Shown here piece after piece: positions 9,012 to 14,590 of a stretch of 32,700 nt of DNA. Origin of the DNA: a bacterium (GTDB lineage: Bacteria; Armatimonadota; UBA5829); contig JAJFTD010000180.1 of NCBI GenBank assembly GCA_021373255.1, positions 1-32,700 of the forward strand, written 5' to 3'. A program made the translations under genes and the position numbers. Position 1 is the stretch's first letter. Each line of letters opens with the position of its first letter. The notes beneath the pieces were generated by a model that worked only from the letters and a program-made list of their open reading frames with translations, ran no database searches and was not told the origin of the DNA.

Positions 9012-9956
9012 GTGCTTAAGCGTTTTGTTTCCTTGGTGTTCTTTTCAGGATTGCTCATGTACGCCATCACAGGCGCTATACTGGCTGATAAGCCTTTGGA
9101 TGAAGATCAGCTCAAGGCTAAGAAGCTAGAGGATATTACCCATGCACGCGAGCTATACATCCAAGGAGAGAATGCTTACAAAAACGGCCGTTTGGAAGAC
9201 GCAATTACATCCTGGGTTCAGGCCATTGAGCTAAAACCTGATAGCGATTATACGAAAAAGTGCTTAGCGAAAGCTCGTGCTGCTCTGGTTGTGAAATACA
9301 CAAAGGAATCTCAGCGATTGCAGAAAAACGCTGACCTTATATCAGAGTCTATCATGCTTGGCTCAGGACTTAAGTTAGTTCCTGATGATCCGGCTCTACT
9401 TCAGCGCCTCGGTGAAGTTAATGCAAAGCTGACAGATAGCGACAAGAAAGCGATAACAGCTCATGATGAAGCTATGGCGGCGTATGCCAAAACCGACTGC
9501 CCCAAAGCCTATGAATCGATCAAAGCAGCTTTAATCTACGGGCGCGGAAGCGAGTATCTGGAAAAGTCTTACACCCTGATTGAAAAGGCTTATTATGGCG
9601 GCAGTGCAGAATCGAACAGTATCAATTGGCAACAAGATTGCGATCGAGCGTTTGATTACGCCCAAAGTGCAAAAATGCCTGTTATGATTAATTTTTACGC
9701 TAACTGGTGTGGTCAATGTAAGAGGATGGATAGAAACACCTATCCCAACCCGGGTGTGGTGACGCTTTCCAGGCAATTCGTTTGTGTGAAGGTGGATTCT
9801 GACAAAAACAGGGATTTGGTAAGGAAGTTCAATGTTATTGGTTACCCGACAATCATCTTCCTAGACAGTATTTCTAGAGAAGCAAACCGAGTAAGCGGCT
9901 ACAGAGAGATAGAGTGGTTCCTGCGCGATATGAAGAAAGCGCTTAAAGGAAATTGA
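9012..9956 (+). CDS. Exported TPR-thioredoxin fusion protein
   Basis: 314-aa protein with an N-terminal signal peptide or anchor (about 1-25), a TPR-like helical region (about 43-190, with ARELYIQGENAYKNGRLEDA as the clearest repeat), and a C-terminal thioredoxin-fold domain (about 205-310). The redox motif is WCGQCK, C233 and C236, with cis-Pro P279 in GYPT. CGQC instead of thioredoxin's CGPC, and the DUF255/thioredoxin_7-like flanks, suggest a periplasmic thiol reductase or chaperone rather than a general thioredoxin. I prefer the GTG at 9012 because GGGGGAG sits 4-5 bp upstream; ATG at 8997 is in frame but poorly placed. Probably monocistronic between repeat copies 2 and 3. Confidence 0.8.
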   Translation: MLKRFVSLVFFSGLLMYAITGAILADKPLDEDQLKAKKLEDITHARELYIQGENAYKNGRLEDAITSWVQAIELKPDSDYTKKCLAKARAALVVKYTKESQRLQKNADLISESIMLGSGLKLVPDDPALLQRLGEVNAKLTDSDKKAITAHDEAMAAYAKTDCPKAYESIKAALIYGRGSEYLEKSYTLIEKAYYGGSAESNSINWQQDCDRAFDYAQSAKMPVMINFYANWCGQCKRMDRNTYPNPGVVTLSRQFVCVKVDSDKNRDLVRKFNVIGYPTIIFLDSISREANRVSGYREIEWFLRDMKKALKGN

Positions 9957-9961
9957 TCCAG

Positions 9962-10030
9962 GGTCGCTATCATATTTGAAGATTAAAGCAGAGCAGTTAT
10001 GTAATTGCTCTGTTTTTGCACATTTATTGC
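9962..10030 (+). repeat. Dispersed stem-loop repeat, copy 3 (terminator-like)
   Basis: Stem 9985-9995 / 10006-10016 (11 bp with one G-U pair), 10-nt loop GTTATGTAAT, then a T5 tract. Preceded by ATATTTGAAGATTAA. Begins only a few bases after the TPR-thioredoxin stop codon. Confidence 0.87.
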
Positions 10031-10156
10031 AAACACTAATACATGATAATCTCAGCAGGAAATCCGCTAACCATTGTGCAAGAGATGACAAGAAAGTAGC
10101 TTGCTTTCCTCAATTATTGCAGATGTATATGATATTTTGCTTAAGGAGATAGCATA

Positions 10157-10759
10157 ATGCATACTGTATTCATTGCTTTTGTGGCACTGCTGGTATTATT
10201 CGTGATATGGCGGTATATTGCTACGGCGACGGGAAGCAAGCGGATTTGGCAGGGTATCTACGCTGAAGTGGAGCCGGTTATTGCTGCGCTTAAGGCTGGC
10301 CAAAATCCTCTCCCCGGCGAGGTTGAGAGACTCGCATGCAGCCCGCAAACTCGAAGCGTAATTTATCGAGCATTGCGTGAGATAGGCCAAGATAATCTTT
10401 TTCCGAATGATCAAGCTCGTCTGGATCTGATAGCATTGTCTGATTTGGTCGTATGGCTGATGCATCCTAATGAACTCGCTGCCGTTCCGGACTCAATAGA
10501 ATTAGTGAAGGAGATCAGCAGGACGGAAGGCGAACCACTAGAGGAATATAAGTTCTTTATCTTCAAGTTCCGCGAAGCGCAATCCGCCAATTCTCCAATT
10601 CCTGAATGGATGGCAGGTATAGCTGGTCCTTATTGGGAGAATGATGCTGGCGAATGCGCTCCTCCTGGTGTCTTCAGCAGGTTCGAGAATATAGACAAAT
10701 ATGAGCCAGAGGAACATCTCCGCATAACCGAGGAGATGATTCTTCGCAAGCTGAGGTGA
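10157..10759 (+). CDS. Membrane-anchored protein of unknown function
   Basis: 200-aa protein I do not recognise. An N-terminal hydrophobic segment (residues 3-18) looks like an uncleaved anchor or signal, and the rest is a soluble, mostly helical, acidic domain. A central stretch rich in hydrophobic heptads (about 75-120) could form helical hairpins. The C-terminal third has two conserved-looking aromatic patches (EYKFFIFKFRE and GPYWEND). The ATG is well supported by AAGGAGA 6-7 bp upstream, and codon use matches its neighbours, so it is a real gene. It sits between repeat copies 3 and 4 and is convergent with mraZ. Confidence 0.7.
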   Translation: MHTVFIAFVALLVLFVIWRYIATATGSKRIWQGIYAEVEPVIAALKAGQNPLPGEVERLACSPQTRSVIYRALREIGQDNLFPNDQARLDLIALSDLVVWLMHPNELAAVPDSIELVKEISRTEGEPLEEYKFFIFKFREAQSANSPIPEWMAGIAGPYWENDAGECAPPGVFSRFENIDKYEPEEHLRITEEMILRKLR

Positions 10760-10837
10760 GTTCTTCGGTGTTTCTGTAACTTGTTCCCGAAATTCTGGTA
10801 GTTAAGCCGCTTGTGCCAGAAAAGTTCTAAGATCGTC

Positions 10838-10890
10838 CAACCAGGGGAGCCAAGCTTAATACATAGTAATTATACGACTGCTCTGCTCTT
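10838..10890 (+). repeat. Dispersed stem-loop repeat, copy 4 (decayed)
   Basis: The right arm TGCTCTGCT (10879-10887) and loop ATTATACGAC (10869-10878, nearly identical to copy 1) are kept, as is the upstream box CAGGGGAGCCA, which matches copy 1. The left arm has diverged (ACATAGTA against GCAGAGCA) and about 10 bp upstream of it are missing, so the stem no longer forms. Confidence 0.7.
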
Positions 10891-10987
10891 TGATAAGTTT
10901 TAATTTCATTACAAATAGCGTGGGCTAACTTTCCCGCGAGATGGGTAGAAATCTGTTGTAGGGAAGGTTCACTGGTTAAAATAACGG

Positions 10988-11019
10988 AAACGGCGGCAGC
11001 ATCCTTGCTCCCGCCGTTT
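10988..11019 (-). terminator. Hairpin terminator, probably for the mraZ operon
   Basis: AAACGGCGG (10988-10996) / CCGCCGTTT (11011-11019), perfect 9-bp stem, 14-nt loop. It lies about 60 bp past the mraZ stop codon on the minus strand. T-runs on both sides (TTTT at 11017-11020 and TAAAATAA before 10986) mean it could stop transcription in either direction. Confidence 0.65.
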
Positions 11020-11078
11020 TCCTTTGGTGTTCCGTCCCAAATCCCGCATTGTTAATTTCGGCCAGATAGTGCGGGTCA

Positions 11079-11513
11079 CTACGGCTCCTCGACGTCCCTG
11101 CCAAGTTCCGCAATAACATCGTCAGTTAAAGCTGCATTAAACTCGTCCCACCGTGCCTTGGTCCATATCTCGACTTTGTCGGTGAGCCCGATTACCCATA
11201 GCGAATCGCCGCCTTTTATTCCGGCGTGGTTCATTAGCATCTGGGGGATGGCTACTCTCCCCTGCCTGTCCGGCACACACTCGCTCGCAGCTCCCAGGAA
11301 GTATCTTTCCAGCTTTACTCCTCGGTCATCCAGCAGCGATTTTGGTGTCAGTTTCTGTTGTACATCGGTCCACGCTCGCTCGGGGAAGACCCACAAACAC
11401 CCGTGCAGGCCCCTTGTCATCACAAACTTCTCGCCTAGCTTCTGCCTGAAGCGGGCGGGGATGACAGTTCTGCCTTTATCATCAACAGTATGTTCGTAGG
11501 ATCCGGAAAACAA
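11079..11513 (-). CDS. mraZ: MraZ transcriptional regulator
   Basis: 144-aa MraZ, made of two SpoVT/AbrB-like halves: DDKGRTVIPARFR at 11-23 and DRQGRVAIP at 82-90, the paired DXXXR-type motifs of the family. MraZ forms a ring and binds 10-bp-phased direct repeats (TGGGN separated by 5 nt in E. coli) at its own promoter. The start is TTG at 11513, with GGGAG about 9 bp upstream. It follows the Zn-finger-like gene by 16 bp and is clearly co-transcribed with it. Unusually, no rsmH/ftsL/pbp genes follow: the transcript ends at a hairpin and meets a convergent gene. Regulation is probably by the box array at 12171-12210. Confidence 0.95.
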   Translation of the reverse strand: MFSGSYEHTVDDKGRTVIPARFRQKLGEKFVMTRGLHGCLWVFPERAWTDVQQKLTPKSLLDDRGVKLERYFLGAASECVPDRQGRVAIPQMLMNHAGIKGGDSLWVIGLTDKVEIWTKARWDEFNAALTDDVIAELGRDVEEP

Positions 11514-11529
11514 AAGAAGCTGCTCCCAA

Positions 11530-12144
11530 TCACGAAAGGTCCTTGACTTTGAAACGCATTGGCTGCTTTCTCGACGGGCATCTCACCAGCTCGGCGCGCG
11601 CAATTTTCTTGAAATCACGCTGATCCGCCGCGAGCAGTGACCTGATAAACTCTTTATTGCTCGGAGCGGCAGCCTCGGCGGTGCAGCTTGCGCAATAGCA
11701 TCTGGACAGGAACACCGATCCATCCTCGCGGGTCATGTTGACCAGCGTGGTGGGGAACGGCTCCACCTTGCCGCAGATGTTGCAGCGCGAAACGGCGTGA
11801 AGTTTGCTGCCGGTATTGCCGGAGAGCTCCGTCACTATGCGGTAGATGAGGTCATCAAACGAGCGCTGCGTTACCACGAACGCAAAGTTTTCCTTGAGGA
11901 ATGATTCTATCTCGTCCAGCACTGCCGCATCCGACTCATGCGCCTGCACGGCATAACTGACCAACTTGCCCTCGCACAACTGCAATACCTGCACCTGCGA
12001 TTGCAACTCGGCGAAAAGGTTGTCGATCTCATGCGCTTCATCGTCGGAACGCGTTTCAACCAGGTAGACCGCCCTCAAGCCGCCGGGTTGAGGATCGACG
12101 CTGATTTCGCGAACTTTTTCCACTGACCCCTCTGGTCTAGGCAT
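11530..12144 (-). CDS. Cys-rich (zinc-ribbon-like) protein upstream of mraZ
   Basis: 204-aa protein of unrecognised family. The N-terminal two thirds (to about residue 115) form an alpha/beta domain without Cys clusters. The C-terminal third carries C121-X2-C124 (CNIC) and C149-X-C151-X2-C154 (CYCASC), spaced like a treble-clef or zinc-ribbon metal site. The ATG at 12144 is preferred over 12150 because AAAGGAG then sits 8 bp upstream. It is first in a two-gene operon with mraZ (16-bp gap) and is expressed from the promoter at 12208-12236. A regulatory or RNA/DNA-binding role is only a guess from the metal site and the pairing with MraZ. Confidence 0.75.
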   Translation of the reverse strand: MPRPEGSVEKVREISVDPQPGGLRAVYLVETRSDDEAHEIDNLFAELQSQVQVLQLCEGKLVSYAVQAHESDAAVLDEIESFLKENFAFVVTQRSFDDLIYRIVTELSGNTGSKLHAVSRCNICGKVEPFPTTLVNMTREDGSVFLSRCYCASCTAEAAAPSNKEFIRSLLAADQRDFKKIARAELVRCPSRKQPMRFKVKDLS

Positions 12145-12170
12145 TGCCATGGCTCCTTTAGGCTAACATT

Positions 12171-12210
12171 ACCCTTATCTACCACAATCTACCACTGTCT
12201 ACCCCAGATT
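12171..12210 (-). promoter_or_regulatory. Putative MraZ operator: four 10-bp-phased boxes
   Basis: On the minus strand, four cores (GGGT, TGGT, TGGT, GGGT) begin exactly 10 bp apart; on the plus strand ACCC/ACCA start at 12171, 12181, 12191 and 12201. The spacing and TGG(G/T) core match the direct-repeat boxes known for MraZ. They cover the predicted transcription start and leader of the Zn-finger/mraZ operon, a position that fits repression. Confidence 0.75.
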
Positions 12211-12236
12211 ATATTGTATGCTTGCCATACCGTCAA
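12208..12236 (-). promoter_or_regulatory. Strong sigma70-type promoter of the mraZ operon
   Basis: Minus strand TTGACG (12236-12231), 17-bp spacer, perfect TATAAT (12213-12208). Predicted start near 12201, inside the MraZ-box array. Confidence 0.8.
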
Positions 12237-12320
12237 GCGATTACAGGCATGTTTTTCTGCTTTTTTCTGTACGCGCTCGGCGCTGATGTAATTCATTGCC
12301 AAAGCGAGCTCAATATTTGA

Positions 12321-12350
12321 AATGGTGGCTTGTGGTAGATTGTGGGTAAT
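12321..12350 (+). promoter_or_regulatory. Second MraZ-box-like array facing the divergent gene
   Basis: Plus strand TGGT, TGGT, TGGG cores begin at 12323, 12333 and 12343, again exactly 10 bp apart. The 14-mer GTGGTAGATTGTGG (12332-12345) is identical to one in the first array in inverted orientation (12195-12182). It lies about 55-80 bp upstream of the start of the divergent membrane-protein gene. Confidence 0.65.
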
Positions 12351-12391
12351 CAGCTTCATAACTGGTTATGCGCCTTCGGTGTAAATTCATG

Positions 12392-12397
12392 TATAAT
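12392..12397 (+). promoter_or_regulatory. -10 box just upstream of a possibly leaderless gene
   Basis: Perfect TATAAT ending 6 bp before the ATG at 12404, which would put the transcription start at or within a base or two of the start codon. No consensus -35 is visible 16-18 bp upstream. Confidence 0.5.
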
Positions 12398-12403
12398 AAG
12401 CGT

Positions 12404-13210
12404 ATGAGTAAAGAGATGACCGCCCCGAGGCGCGTGAACTTATTGAAATCGCTGGGTCGGGGCTTTAAATGTGCTTATGACCACTTGGGCTATGTGGTCT
12501 TTGTAACGCTGGCGTCATTTGTCCTTACGGCGATGGTCCTGAGCCTGACAATGGTGGTCAAAGGTAAAACAGTGCCCTTCGCCGCGACGGTCTTTGTGGC
12601 GGTGTTGGTCAGTTGGATGTGCGCTGTGGGGGCGTTTTATTATGCCAACAGAGCTGTCTATTATGAACATCCGGGGATATTGGACACGCTCACAGGAATC
12701 CGAGTGCTGGCGCTGCCCGCATTGAAGTTATTCTTGATTGATATATTGGTGCTGGCTGTGCTCGTATGCGATGCTGTTTTTTTTCTGGGGCTGGCTATAT
12801 CTAATAAGAGCCTACTGTTCGCGATGCCTGGGGTGCTGTTCGGTTATGGCGCGTTGATCTGGATGATGATGGCTATGTATCACCTGCCTCTGCTGCCGGC
12901 ACAGCTTGATATGGACTCCGGCACAGGCCCCTGGGTGATCATTAAAAAATCGTTTCTTTTGATGGCAGGCAGCCCCGGCTTTACAGTGGGTCTGTTTCTT
13001 GTTATAATCGCGTTTGCTGTGATATGCGCCCTACCTGTATTGATCGGAACAGCGATCATTTTCATGGGCGCCGCCGCGTTCGTCCTCACCCACGCCCTTC
13101 GCGAACTGTTTATCAAATATGGAGTGGTGGAGGAAGAGCCGGAAGTCATTGATGACTCCTGGCCGAACGTGGACGATAAAGCCAATAGCGAAGGGACTAC
13201 TGCTCATTGA
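12404..13210 (+). CDS. Polytopic membrane protein, possibly YesL/DUF624-like
   Basis: 268-aa integral membrane protein with about six hydrophobic segments: around residues 30-50, 58-80, 105-130, 135-160 and two between about 190 and 235, then an acidic cytoplasmic-looking tail (VVEEEPEVIDD). The topology and the basic loop before the fifth segment (IIKKSFLLMAGSP) recall the YesL/DUF624 family, but this is a weak resemblance and no function follows. The ATG at 12404 is chosen because of the TATAAT directly upstream; there is no ribosome-binding site, and in-frame Mets exist upstream at 12368 and 12389 and downstream at 12416. Divergent from the mraZ operon, sharing a control region with MraZ-like boxes. 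Confidence 0.75.
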   Translation: MSKEMTAPRRVNLLKSLGRGFKCAYDHLGYVVFVTLASFVLTAMVLSLTMVVKGKTVPFAATVFVAVLVSWMCAVGAFYYANRAVYYEHPGILDTLTGIRVLALPALKLFLIDILVLAVLVCDAVFFLGLAISNKSLLFAMPGVLFGYGALIWMMMAMYHLPLLPAQLDMDSGTGPWVIIKKSFLLMAGSPGFTVGLFLVIIAFAVICALPVLIGTAIIFMGAAAFVLTHALRELFIKYGVVEEEPEVIDDSWPNVDDKANSEGTTAH

Positions 13211-13291
13211 TGAGCATTGCTATAAAAAGCAGTCACGAGCGGTGGGTTACACACCGATATATATTGAGTGAGGCTGTGGGAAGCACGGCAT

Positions 13292-13297
13292 TATAAT
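13292..13297 (+). promoter_or_regulatory. -10 box for the GNAT gene
   Basis: Perfect TATAAT, 34 bp upstream of the acetyltransferase ATG. No convincing -35 box, so support is moderate. Confidence 0.4.
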
Positions 13298-13331
13298 AGT
13301 CTATTAGCAAGGCGGCAATAGGTTTTCTGGA

Positions 13332-13823
13332 ATGGCAAAGGTGGTTCTTAGGGAGATAAATAAAGAGATCTGGCCGAGGTGTATGGAACTCACACTAAAG
13401 CTGGAGCAGGGCGGACTTGTAGCGCCCAATTTTTACCGGGTTCATGAGTTCAAAGCGGAGCCTCAGTTTATTCAGGTTGCCATATTTGATGGCGAGGAAA
13501 TGGTGGGCTACGCGATGTATGGTGTGGACCCCGACGACGGCAAATACTGGATATACCGGCTGATGATCGACATCGACCATCAGAGGATGGGCTACGGCAA
13601 AGCTGCACTTGAAGAGATAATAAAGGTTCTGAGTGATCAACCAGGCTGCGACGAGATATTCGTCGGCTACCGCCCGGAGAACTTCGTCGCGCACGCGATG
13701 TACCTCAGCGCCGGTTTCAAGCGCACAGGCTCAATGCTGCAGGGAGAGTATATCGCGCGGCTTGATGTAAAAGAATTAAAAGCCCAAGTTGAAACTGAAG
13801 AGGCACGTTTGGCGGCGAGTTAA
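13332..13823 (+). CDS. GNAT-family N-acetyltransferase
   Basis: 163-aa GCN5-related acetyltransferase, which transfers acetyl from acetyl-CoA to a small-molecule or protein amine. The acetyl-CoA pyrophosphate loop fits Q/RXXGXG/A at 84-89 (QRMGYG) in the context YRLMIDIDHQRMGYGKAA, which resembles the spermine/spermidine acetyltransferase (BltD/PaiA-like) group. The C-terminal ENFVAHAMYLSAGFKRTG (about 116-133) is the usual strand 6/7 region. The length fits a single GNAT domain. The ribosome site is weak (TAGG at -13). The acceptor cannot be named from sequence. Confidence 0.9.
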   Translation: MAKVVLREINKEIWPRCMELTLKLEQGGLVAPNFYRVHEFKAEPQFIQVAIFDGEEMVGYAMYGVDPDDGKYWIYRLMIDIDHQRMGYGKAALEEIIKVLSDQPGCDEIFVGYRPENFVAHAMYLSAGFKRTGSMLQGEYIARLDVKELKAQVETEEARLAAS

Positions 13824-13825
13824 GC

Positions 13826-13954
13826 ATGAGCGATGACAGAGATTATCTTTCGGAGATGGTGAACCGGATTGTGGACGCGGTGCAGCCGGAGTACATAGTG
13901 CTCTTCGGCAGTTGTGCCCCAGACCTTAGTCACTGTTGCGTTGCGAGAAAGTAA
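13826..13954 (+). pseudogene. Truncated MNT-type nucleotidyltransferase fragment
   Basis: A 42-codon open frame. Its first 29 residues match the N-terminus of small (minimal) nucleotidyltransferases, ending in EYIVLFGS, where the family continues with the catalytic R-A-R-G-D. Here the frame runs into CAPDLSHCCVARK and stops, so the active-site Asp pair and the rest of the domain are gone. It starts 3 bp after the GNAT stop codon and is followed within 10 bp by hicA. Best read as a gene remnant left by deletion or replacement at this toxin-antitoxin-prone site. Confidence 0.7.
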
Positions 13955-13962
13955 AGTAATGC

Positions 13963-14157
13963 ATGAAAGTTCGGGACTTAATTCGTCAACTTGAACGCGA
14001 TGGCTGGTATATAGATCGCACGCGCGGTAGCCATCGACAGTTTAAGCACCCGAACAAGCCTGGGCTGGTGACTGTACACGGGCATCCGGCTGATGACGTG
14101 CCGGTAGGGACATTGCACAACATCTATAAGCAAGCGCAGATGGGGGACAAGCAATGA
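13963..14157 (+). CDS. hicA: HicA toxin (mRNA interferase)
   Basis: 64-aa HicA/YcfA-family protein with the small double-stranded-RNA-binding-like fold. The catalytic His is H24 in RGSHRQF, and the terminal GTLHNIYKQA helix is typical. HicA cleaves mRNA independently of the ribosome and is neutralised by HicB. It precedes and overlaps hicB by 4 bp (ATGA), the usual toxin-first order. Nothing suggests it is inactivated. Confidence 0.95.
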   Translation: MKVRDLIRQLERDGWYIDRTRGSHRQFKHPNKPGLVTVHGHPADDVPVGTLHNIYKQAQMGDKQ

Positions 14158-14369
14158 AAGAGTATGTTGTTGTCTATGAGCATACGGAGAACAACTGGGC
14201 GGCTTACTCCCCGGATGTTCCCGGTTGCATGGCCACGGGCAAGACACGCGATGAAGTGGAACGCAACTTTCAAGAAGCCCTGGAGTTTCATATTGAAGGG
14301 TTGAAAGCTAATGGACTGCCTATTCCTGAGCCCACATCGGAAACCGGACATGTGAGAGTGGCGGCGTAG
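14154..14369 (+). CDS. hicB: HicB antitoxin, short form
   Basis: 71-aa HicB with the partial RNase-H-like fold: YVVVYEHTENNWAAYSPDVPGCMATGKT at the N-terminus, then a helix, and a C-terminal IPEPTSE motif that contacts HicA. It has no C-terminal helix-turn-helix or ribbon-helix-helix domain, so it can neutralise HicA but probably does not repress its own promoter alone. Start ATG overlaps the hicA stop by 4 bp, so the two are translationally coupled. Confidence 0.95.
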   Translation: MKEYVVVYEHTENNWAAYSPDVPGCMATGKTRDEVERNFQEALEFHIEGLKANGLPIPEPTSETGHVRVAA

Positions 14370-14393
14370 ATTTTGCTGTCACACCTGTTACAC

Positions 14394-14433
14394 TGCGGGA
14401 ACGACTACCGGTGTGCCGGTGCAGGTTCCCGCA
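14394..14433 (+). terminator. Interrupted hairpin after hicB
   Basis: TGCGGGAAC (14394-14402) pairs with GTTCCCGCA (14425-14433), and inside it ACCGG (14407-14411) pairs with CCGGT (14416-14420) around a TGTG loop, with symmetric 4-nt internal gaps. There is no T-tract, so it may be a structured 3' end rather than a canonical terminator. Confidence 0.5.
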
Positions 14434-14469
14434 TTACAGCGTACATACCATCAAAAAAACTCAAAACTG

Positions 14470-14522
14470 GTGCTGGGCGTTCGTGACTTGATGTTAGCTG
14501 GGTGTTAGCTTACGCCCAGCAC
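14470..14522 (+). promoter_or_regulatory. Candidate alaS leader with two alternative hairpins
   Basis: GTGCTGGGCGT (14470-14480) is perfectly complementary over 11 bp to ACGCCCAGCAC (14512-14522). A second copy of the left arm, GCTGGGTGT (14498-14506), can pair with the same right arm (14512-14520) with one G-U. The two stems exclude each other, as in attenuators. It is not a T-box: no specifier loop or AGGTGG-type antiterminator was seen. A TACAAT at 14555-14560 could be a downstream -10, which would leave this region untranscribed from that promoter. Confidence 0.4.
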
Positions 14523-14590
14523 TCGTCTTCGCAGGAAGAAGAGGCATCACGCCATACAATGCCGCTGCCCAAAAACTGGATTCAAAACTG

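Larger units (their letters stand above)
10760..11078. other. 319-bp intergenic region between convergent genes
   Basis: No gene supported. It contains the decayed repeat copy 4 (10838-10890) and the hairpin at 10988-11019 that probably ends the leftward mraZ transcript. Nothing else was recognised. Confidence 0.65.

Noticed and set aside
5639-10890. Integron-like gene cassettes (one gene plus one palindromic element each)
   Set aside because: The repeats lack the GTTRRRY/RYYYAAC core sites and the paired inner boxes of attC. At least two of the genes have their own promoter, and no integrase is present.
14370-14590. T-box riboswitch upstream of alaS
   Set aside because: No AGGTGG-type T-box sequence, no antiterminator and no specifier loop could be found; only the two competing hairpins are supported.
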